Source: Aradus depressus
Lineage: Eukaryota; Arthropoda; Insecta; Hemiptera; Aradidae
DNA length: 64,000 bases
NCBI GenBank assembly: GCA_963662175.1
Contig: OY759219.1
Location: 44,570,675 to 44,634,674, forward strand
Direction of reading: 5' to 3'
The position numbers and the translations under genes are program-made. Under the pieces are notes generated by a model, which saw only the letters and a list, made by a program, of their open reading frames with translations, ran no database searches and was not told the DNA's origin. Shown here one piece after another: positions 56,960 through 64,000 of this stretch. The number at the start of each line of letters is the position of its first letter. The first letter of the stretch is position 1.

Positions 56960-57725
56960 TCATGACAAGCAAAGATATATTACAAGGTATATCTTCTCAA
57001 CTCACAATGCCAATTCCAATTCTAAAGAAAGAATATTTAAACATTGTCCAGAGTTCTTTGGACAGCCTGAAACTCTGAGGCGATTTTTGGAAATCAGCGA
57101 AAAATTAGTTGATAAGTGTTATAGTATACAACACCCCGATGGCTTCCAAAATCAGTACCTATTTAAGGGCCAGTATTTTGGCAAAAATTAAAGGGCCAGC
57201 CTCCTAAATAATTTCAAAAAACAATATTTCAAATTGGACCTAGTTAATTAAAACTCGTTAAAACGGTTACACTGACCGAAGGGATTGTTTCACCCTTCAG
57301 ATTGAACTAGCCGAACAGAAGCAAGTAGGTAACGAAACACCTTTCGGTCTCTATAATAAAATCTATAAATTATTAAATTTTTTAGTATCATATTTCAAAA
57401 ATCATGTACAGGAATCAGAAATACTAATAGAATTCTCCAGGAAATTAGCTCTTAGAGTCTTATTATGCGGACTTGGAGACCCAATAGAATCATTTTTACA
57501 GGCTAGGAATCCTGAAAACCTAGAAAGAGCACAGAGGAATTGAATAACATAGATTTCACTATCGAAGAAAATCCTAATGAAAATTATTTTCCAATCGATT
57601 GTTCACAAGAATTTTTCCCAATAGGAAATTTCGAACCAACCAATTCAAAGGAAGAAATTGACCCCCTAGACGAAAATCGTTTTTTAGGATACACAACCTC
57701 GAAACAAAATGCTTCACTCTAACCA
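56960..57725 (+). pseudogene. Gypsy-type gag fragment
   Basis: Broken frames give a gag N-terminus: MTSKDILQGI, a FFGQPETLRRFLEISEKL-like piece in another frame near 57050, then LALRVLLCGLGDPIESFL and NPENLERA near 57440-57530, typical of insect Gypsy (errantivirus-like) gag. A final acidic frame (57540-57722) may be its tail. No pol follows. It sits just after the solo LTR but without a primer-binding site, so their link is unclear. The sequence 57726-58257 holds nothing recognisable. Confidence 0.6.
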
Positions 57726-58257
57726 ACCTCACAGAAGCAACCAGTAAACTGCCTTAAAACGAAACGAAATAAAATAAATTTTATTCTGGGACCGAGGTCC
57801 CCTAAGAATAAACACATGACAGTCACTGGACAGAGTAACAAATAAAATGAAATATGAGTGATGAGATAAAGGTGCTACAGTGGATCAAACCAAGAGCAAA
57901 ATAAATAAAACTAAATAAGAAAAACCATTAAATAAAAATAATAGTAAAAAAGGAGTTAAATTACAGATTCAGTTGCGACCCGTACTTCGAACGGTCAACA
58001 CGTACTATAAGTCCCTCTGTTAGAGAAAGTCTTAAAAGTTTAGTTTGTTGTTTTTTTTGTTAAATTGTTGTTGACTTTGTTATTTTTGTTCGTTTTCTTA
58101 ATCAAGATGAGTTTTTTTTTTTGTTTATCGTGATTACATTTTAACATTCACATTTTATTTTGGAGTGTTTTCGTCTTTGGAGGCTTTGCAAGTTGGTTCC
58201 TGCTAAGTAGGGAGAAAATCAGATAGTAAGTGCATATAGAGAGACCTTCATCCCATC

Positions 58258-58322
58258 AGCCACTGTGGTCTAGTGGTCAGCCTTCAGTTCTCCGGGACTA
58301 GGTTCGGTACTCGTCACGACCT
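58258..58322 (+). repeat. tRNA-like head upstream of Jockey ORF1
   Basis: TGTGGTCTAGTGGTCAG resembles an A box and GGTTCGGTAC a weak B box, about 30 bp apart, followed by an AT-rich T-run tail. It is either a SINE fragment or tRNA-derived sequence in the 5' UTR of the following LINE. Confidence 0.5.
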
Positions 58323-58433
58323 TTATTTTTTTTATTTTTATTTTATTTTATTTTTTTTAATTTTTAATTTTTTATTTCTTTCATTTATTATTTTATTAAG
58401 ACATACAAATTCACTTAATATGAAAATTTTTAA

Positions 58434-59781
58434 ATGTCTCTGTCTGACCTAAGTGACACCGACTTCCTACCAGCCAGAACGAAGTCGAGAATGGCAAAAG
58501 GTAAGAAAAATTCGGGCAAGAGACCACGCTCAGCAGAGCAGTACTCACCCCGTAAGACCAAAAAAGATGGCAACCTTACCCAGCCAGACAGTCCTGAGAA
58601 GTCAGGACACCCAGTAGCATCCACCTCCGGAATGGGAACAGCAGGCTCTCAGCCAAGCGGCATCAGCCGCATCACATCGACCATCACACCCGCCATCGAC
58701 ACCAGCAACAGGTTTCAGCCACTGTCCAGTCTTCAACAGGAAGATATGGTCGTCAGCGAACCCAAACCTCTCCGGCCTCCACCCATATTTCTCAGGGGAG
58801 TAAACAATTTCAAAGCCCTTTGTCAGACTCTCACCAGAATCCTTGGTCCAGGAAACTTCCAGTGCATATCAAGAGTGGCTGACCTAAAGGTAATGACCAA
58901 CAGCTCGGATGGGTATCGGTCTCTCATCCGATACGCGCGGGAAGGATTTTCATACTTATCAACTCAAAGAGGACAAGGCCTATAGAGTGGTTCTGAGGGG
59001 GATCCACTATAGCATTCCTGTTGAAGACATTAAGACCGAGCTGGAGGAGCTTAATTTTTCAGTCAGGAGTGTACTTAATGCACTCCATCCCACCAGTAAG
59101 ACTCCACTGCCTCTGTTATTTGTGGACCTAGAGCCAGGGGACAATAACCCTGAAATCTTCAACCTGAAGACACTGGTTCACACGAGGATAAAGGTAGAGG
59201 AACCCAGAAAGAAAAAGGAAATTGTACAGTGCCACCGTTGTCAAGAGTTTGGGCACACCAAAAACAACTGCGGCCATCAATCACGTTGCGTGAAGTGTGT
59301 CGGCTCTCTCCCGACGAACCTCTGTACCAAAAAAGACAGAAGCACTCCAGCAAAATGTGTTTTGTGTGCCGGTGACCACCCTGCAAACTACCGTGGATGT
59401 GAGGCCCACAAAGAGTATCGAATGAGGCAGCAGAATCTGGTCAAACCTCTGGAGACTAGAAAAACTAACCAACCCACGCCGCCAAGTGGAGCCAGCTACT
59501 ACCCTTAATTAGTCAGGAGGATTTCGGCAGCTGAAGAAGTCACCCCACCGCAGCCACAGCAGCAGCATCGCCCAGAACCCTCCTCCAGCTACGCTACCGC
59601 CACTGGTGCCGGGTCTGGCCTCAATTACCACACCTTATCCCATATCCTTCCTTCCCCCTCGACCGCGGATATCACATCCCTCCTCAACTCCTTCTTCTCC
59701 CAATTCCAGAACCTTATCACCCCTCTCGTCACTCTCCTCACCAGATTAGTGAGTGGCAACATTTCCCTTCCTAATCCATGA
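58434..59781 (+). pseudogene. Jockey-type LINE ORF1 (gag-like, zinc knuckles)
   Basis: A basic, serine/proline-rich N-terminus (58434 on) leads to NFKALCQTLTRILGP and a DGYRSLIRYAREG piece. A frameshift near 58945 moves to the frame with RVVLRGIHYSIPVEDIKTEL, the nucleic-acid-binding segment before the knuckles. Three cysteine motifs follow: CHRCQEFGHTKNNC, CVKC...C and CVLCAGDHPANYRGC (59230-59400). An in-frame TAA at 59506 interrupts it, but the frame stays open to 59781 with the usual LNSFFSQFQNLITPLVTLL tail. The ORF1 stop TGA overlaps the ORF2 ATG (ATGA at 59778). Confidence 0.85.
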
Positions 59782-62059
59782 ATCCCCAGACGCAAAACTC
59801 CTTAACCCTCATTCTTTGGAATGCCAATGATATAACCAGACCTTAATTTTACATGAAAAAAGAATCGACATTGCTCTCATTACGGAAACTCACCTTATGG
59901 ACAAAACTAACTTCTTTATTACTGACTATATAACTCACCGAACTGACCATCCAGACAACACGGGCCATGGCGGCACTGCGGTCCTAGTCCGAAAGTCCTT
60001 ATCCCATCATCCTCTAAACAACATATCTTCTGATTCCCTTCAGTCGACAGCCATATCCCTCAAATCCCATCCTTTTCAGATGTATATTGCAGCTGTGTAT
60101 TGTCCTCCTAATAAAAGAATTTCCCTACAACAATTCCAAACTTTCTTCCAGTCCCTCGGTCCTACATTTCTTGCAGGTGGCGACTACAACGCGAAGCACC
60201 AACAGTGGGGCTGCCGTGCCTCCAACCCACGTGACACTGTCCTTCTCAACACCATCCTTTCATCCTCCCTCAAGTGCATATCCCCTCCCGAGCCGACGTA
60301 TTGGCCAACATCCCGTGCCAAACTTCCCGATATCCTCGACATATTTGTCACCTCCCACCTCCCGTCCATCCATTCCGATATGTATTCCCTTCATGACCTA
60401 TCCTCTGACCATAGTCCCGTCTTGCTCGTTCTCGCCATCCGTCCTTTTACTGTTCCTCCTAAACCTAGCCTTATTACTGGACCTGTTGACTGGACAACAT
60501 TTCGAAACTTACTAGACGAACAAATAGACTTAAAAATCCCTCTAAAAACCAAAGACGACATTGACAGAGCAGTAGAACAGTTTACACATCTCATAGATAC
60601 ATCTATAAAAAAAAGTACAATTCGTGTCATCAACAGGCCTTACTTCCTCACCCTCAGCGTGCCCCTACACATTCGAAAATTGATAACGGACAAACGACGA
60701 GCAAGAGCATTATGGCAACGGACTAGGTACCCCAGCGACAAAACACACCTCAACAACTTGACCAACACACTGAAGAAAGAACTGCAGCAGATGCGAAACT
60801 TGCAATACGAACAGTACACACAGACTATGAATGAAAACAGAACATCTCTTTGGACAGCGACGAAAAGGCTACTTTCCTACAAAAATTCCTCCCGTCCTCT
60901 TCGTCATCATGACGGCTCTTGAGCCAAGTCTGATGAAGAGAAATCCAACATGTTTGCTTCCCATCTTACTGAAATATTTACTCCTCACCCCGATATTGTT
61001 GATCCCCATCATTCTTCCTCAGTCGAAAGCGAGCTAGACAATCCACTTCCCCTTTCACCGCCTCCTAAGTGCTCCCATCTTTCAGACGTAAAATACACAA
61101 TTCAACACCTTCCCAAAAAGAAAGCCCCTGTTTATGATGTAATTACCTCCCTTATTTTGAAAAACCTCCCCAAGAAATCCATTATTTTCCTTACCTACAT
61201 TTACAACTTCATCCTCTGTACCACTCATTTCCCAAGCCCCTGGAAGCACTCTGTCATAAAAATGATAGCTAAACCAAACAAGCCCTCCCATCACCCCAGT
61301 TCCTACAGACCTATCAGCCTCCTTCCTCTTCTAGGAAAAGTGTTTGAGAAACTATTTCTAAGGAGAATCCTTTCCATACTGGATGGTCAAAACATCATCC
61401 CTGACCATCAGTTTGGTTTCCGAAAACACCACTCAACCATACATCAGTGCCATCGCGTTATAGACATCGTTGCATCTACCCTGGAGCAAAAGCAGTATTG
61501 CTCGGCGGCCTTTCTCGACGTTGAACAAGCGTTTGACAGAGTTTGGCACCCGGGCTTACTGTGGAAGCTCAAAGCAGCCCTTCCCTTCACATTCTTCCTA
61601 ATCCTAAAATCTTACCTTCCTCACATGAGACTGAAAAGACAAGAAATGAACAGACGTTATAAACTTCTACTAAGACTACTAGACAAAAGATCCAAACTAA
61701 CTTTGACAACAAAACGACTTATATACAACTCAATACTCAAACCTATGTGGACTTACGGACTTGAACTCTGGGGTTCTGACAAGGCTTCCAATCTCCAGCG
61801 CATCCAATCCCTTCAATCCAAAATCCTTCGTACAATAGCCAATGCTCCTTACTACGTCTCCAACAAAACCCTTCACACTGACCTTAACGTACCTTTCATT
61901 ACTGAAGTCGCTAAATCCAAATATAAAAAATTATTTTCCCTTTTTAGTTCCCACAATAATCCTCTAGTCCGTGCCCTCCATTCTGCCATACTCCCCCAAC
62001 GACGGCTTAAGCGTCAATGGCCTAGAGATCTCCTGATCAGAAGCAGTGACAGTGATTAG
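59778..62059 (+). pseudogene. Jockey-type LINE ORF2 lacking the RT catalytic box
   Basis: From the ATG at 59778 the frame stops early. After a shift near 59845 the endonuclease reads through 59897-60922: ALITETHLM, VYCPPNKRIS, GGDYNAKHQQWGCR and LSSDHSPVL. After another shift, RT starts at 60950 with LPKKKAPVYDVITSLIL, YRPISLLPLLGKVFEK, QFGFRKHHSTIHQCHRV and AAFLDVEQAFDRVWH. It then jumps from LILKSYLPHM straight to RLKRQEMNRRYKLLLRLL, so the GVPQGS and YADD region is deleted. The C-terminus (PMWTYGLELWG) is kept. It cannot have transposed in this form. Confidence 0.9.
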
Positions 62060-62106
62060 ACAAAAACGAGAGAAAAACAGTGACTAGGGAGTGTCACCAG
62101 CCAAAC

Positions 62107-62635
62107 CAGCCAAAGGGAAGGTGTGAGCAGAGAAGGAGGTTTACCCAAACCAGATGAGGCCGACATATTTCATAATCAGGGAACCACCCGAAGGGAAGAA
62201 GGTGTGAGCAGAGAAGGAGGTTTACCCAAACCAGATGAGGCCGACATATTTCATAATCAGGGAACCAGCCAAAGGGAAGGTGTGAGCAGAGAAGGAGGTT
62301 TACCCATACCAGATGAGGCCGACATATTTCATAATCAGGGAACCAGCCAAAGGGAAGGTGTGAGCAGAGAAGGAGGTTTACCCAAATCAGATGAGGCCAA
62401 CATATTTCATAATCAGGGAACCAGCCAAAGGGAAGGTATGAGCAGAGAAGGAGGTTTACCCAAACCAGATGAGGCCGACATATTTCATAATCAGGGAACC
62501 ACCCGAAGGGAAGAAGGTGTGAGCAGAGAAGGAGGTTTACCCAAACCAGATGAGGCCGACATATTTCATAATCAGGGAACCAGCCAAAGGGAAGGTGTGA
62601 GCAGAGAAGGAGGATTACCCCAAAACCATAAATAA
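62107..62635 (+). repeat. 78-bp tandem array at the 3' end of the Jockey LINE
   Basis: About 6.7 units of 78 or 81 bp beginning just after the ORF2 stop. Each has GTGAGCAGAGAAGGAGGTTT and GACATATTTCATAATCAGGG, and the 81-bp variant has an extra GAA. All lengths are multiples of three, so a 170-codon frame (62123-62635) runs through, repeating SREGGLPKPDEADIFHNQGT. I treat it as 3' UTR repeats of the LINE, but the preserved frame is notable. Confidence 0.85.
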
Positions 62636-63276
62636 CTGTTCATGTAACTAATGTATCAATACAAAATTTAGTGTGAGGATTCAGATGTTCCTAAGTACGA
62701 CATCTAATGCTTTTCAAACAAACAGGTATATTGGTTTCAAAGGGAGAGCGAAAAATTATAATTCGCGCTGGGGAAGTACATTTCTGGTCGAATCATTTTC
62801 TCGAGCTTATTTAATAAACATAATTTTTAGAGTAGTATTATTATGGTTTATTATAAAATATAATTGTATAATTTTTTTTTTTTTTCTTAATTATAATTTT
62901 GGTCGCAACAAAATTAAAAATCGGTTGGATAGCGACTGAGATAAGGCAGTTTGTTTATAGTGCAATGGCAGCCATCTTGAATGACGTCACCATAGCCATA
63001 AGCATCACCAGTGAAAGTGAAACCATGGAAATTATCAAACTACATGTTTTTATCGACTAAATGGTGCCACTGGTACTTTGCCTTCAGTAACTTTGCCACC
63101 GGAAACACAATGCTCACTCACTAAATATAGAATTTCTGACTAATTACATTATTTCCCCCCCCCCCCCCCCCCCCGCCCCCTCCATTCATCGTATATCTGG
63201 GGAAGCGAAAAAAAATATTGAAGTTGATCTCATTCAATAACTGAGTTGTTTATTTTTTTTATGTGTTTATTCACAG
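62636..63276. other. Intron 9, right part
   Basis: AT-rich with a T run at 62872-62886 and a C homopolymer at 63154-63173. No gene or known repeat is seen. Confidence 0.4.
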
Positions 63277-63373
63277 TTTACTTTAACCAACAATGTCGAG
63301 TGGCCGCGACTACCTAAGATGTTCAATGAGAATCCCGCAGTGAGGATCTTTTACGAACAACGCTGTTCATATC
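63277..63373 (+). CDS. Host gene exon 10 (candidate, last in window)
   Basis: Lies between TATGTGTTTATTCACAG and GTAAGCTGC. The phase-0 frame reads FTLTNNVEWPRLPKMFNENP and continues AVRIFYEQRCSY plus one base. The reading frame is open and its codon use looks like coding sequence. It ends in phase 1, so at least one further exon lies beyond. I do not recognise the family. Confidence 0.7.
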
Positions 63374-64000
63374 GTAAGCTGCACTTTTTTTTTTATTATA
63401 ATTTTTCTTCGTCTCAAATATAGAGGTGAAAATCAGTGATCTTTTCTAAGAGCCACAATTTTTGATCGACTTTCTTTACAACTTTGTGCTTTAGGTCAAA
63501 GCAAACTATTTTCGTTTCGTGCCTGTCTGTATGTGTACCTGTCTGGCCCAACACATTTATTTATTTTGCCATCTAATGTTTTAAGAAATAAAACAATAAA
63601 TGGTTACATGAGCCGACTACCTCCTCCCAAAAGACAAAGACTGAGTGTGGGAGGGGGAGGGGGAGCGGTCAGCTGGGATAGTATAATCGCTAGTAGAACT
63701 ATACTAATAATAATAATGATAATAATAATAATAAACATGAGGAATATTCTCGTAATATAAAATAAAAAATAGTAATAAATAAAAAATAATAATAAATAAA
63801 AAGTAATAATTACAATTAAATAAATAAAAAAGATAAAATTGAATAATTAAATCACTAATAGTCAATGCAGATTTGAAGCGGCTGAGGAGCTCTGCCACTG
63901 CTTCTAGGACCAAGCCAGTACTGCTCCCCGTCCCACAGTCCCCCCTCCTCTTCTCACTGACTTCCCAGCACTGCACTCAAGACACCCGGAAGCATCTCGT
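63374..64000. other. Intron 10 and window end, possible further exon
   Basis: Mostly AT-rich, with an AAT/ATA microsatellite (63700-63850). The last 130 bp are GC-richer. CTCCCCGTCCCACAG at 63929-63943 could be an acceptor, and the next 57 bp are open in the phase that exon 10 needs, but the window ends before a donor. The minus strand also has an open frame here (63704-63976). Confidence 0.25.

Noticed and set aside
63704..63976. 90-codon minus-strand ORF with VLEAVAELLSRFKSAL
   Set aside because: Half of it is AT microsatellite. The GC-rich part could be coding on either strand and the window ends, so it is left uncalled.

Overview
The window is animal genomic DNA, most likely from an insect or other arthropod. 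It is AT-rich, has GT-AG introns, and is crowded with Gypsy-, BEL/Pao-, Jockey-, RTE- and Tc1-type elements, tRNA-headed SINEs and several minisatellites. Nothing looks bacterial or viral-genomic. The species cannot be named from the sequence alone.

The main result is a split host gene on the + strand that plain ORF calling misses because its exons are only 36 to 136 bp long. I find ten candidate exons: 5670-5736, 5807-5859, 8214-8252, 18574-18709, 42464-42525, 44686-44746, 48453-48508, 50523-50558, 52263-52352 and 63277-63373. Each sits between an acceptor AG (usually behind a pyrimidine tract) and a GT donor, and is read in a stop-free frame. The phases join without a break (1-0, 0-0, 0-0, 1-0, 0-1 and so on), giving about 230 codons from an ATG at 5676. 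The gene continues past the right edge. I do not recognise the protein family.

Nearly everything else is transposon or satellite DNA inside the introns. Intron 3 holds element A (9626-18071), a gag-only retroelement on the minus strand with unequal terminal repeats. Its gag is split by a 2.46-kb insertion carrying a tRNA-B-box-like satellite. Intron 4 holds Gypsy element G (19591-35616). G has a nested LTR element in its 3' LTR and a second gag-only retroelement, B (23165-33013), in its body. A Tc1 element, a possible solo LTR, a decayed Jockey copy and a possible Harbinger remnant follow. Introns 5 to 8 hold SINEs, direct repeats and four minisatellites. Intron 9 holds a solo LTR containing a nearly intact RTE-type LINE, a gag fragment, and a Jockey LINE that lacks its RT catalytic box and ends in a 78-bp tandem array.

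One 2.9- to 5.9-kb repeat block (called L) occurs five times. The copy at 1-4788 is inverted relative to the other four, so exons 1 to 3 lie between long inverted arms. A roughly 60-bp minisatellite inside L has expanded separately in two copies, with higher-order periods of 302 and 1069 bp. Several intronic tandem arrays carry a splice-acceptor-like sequence in every unit, and two of them end at the acceptor of a predicted exon.
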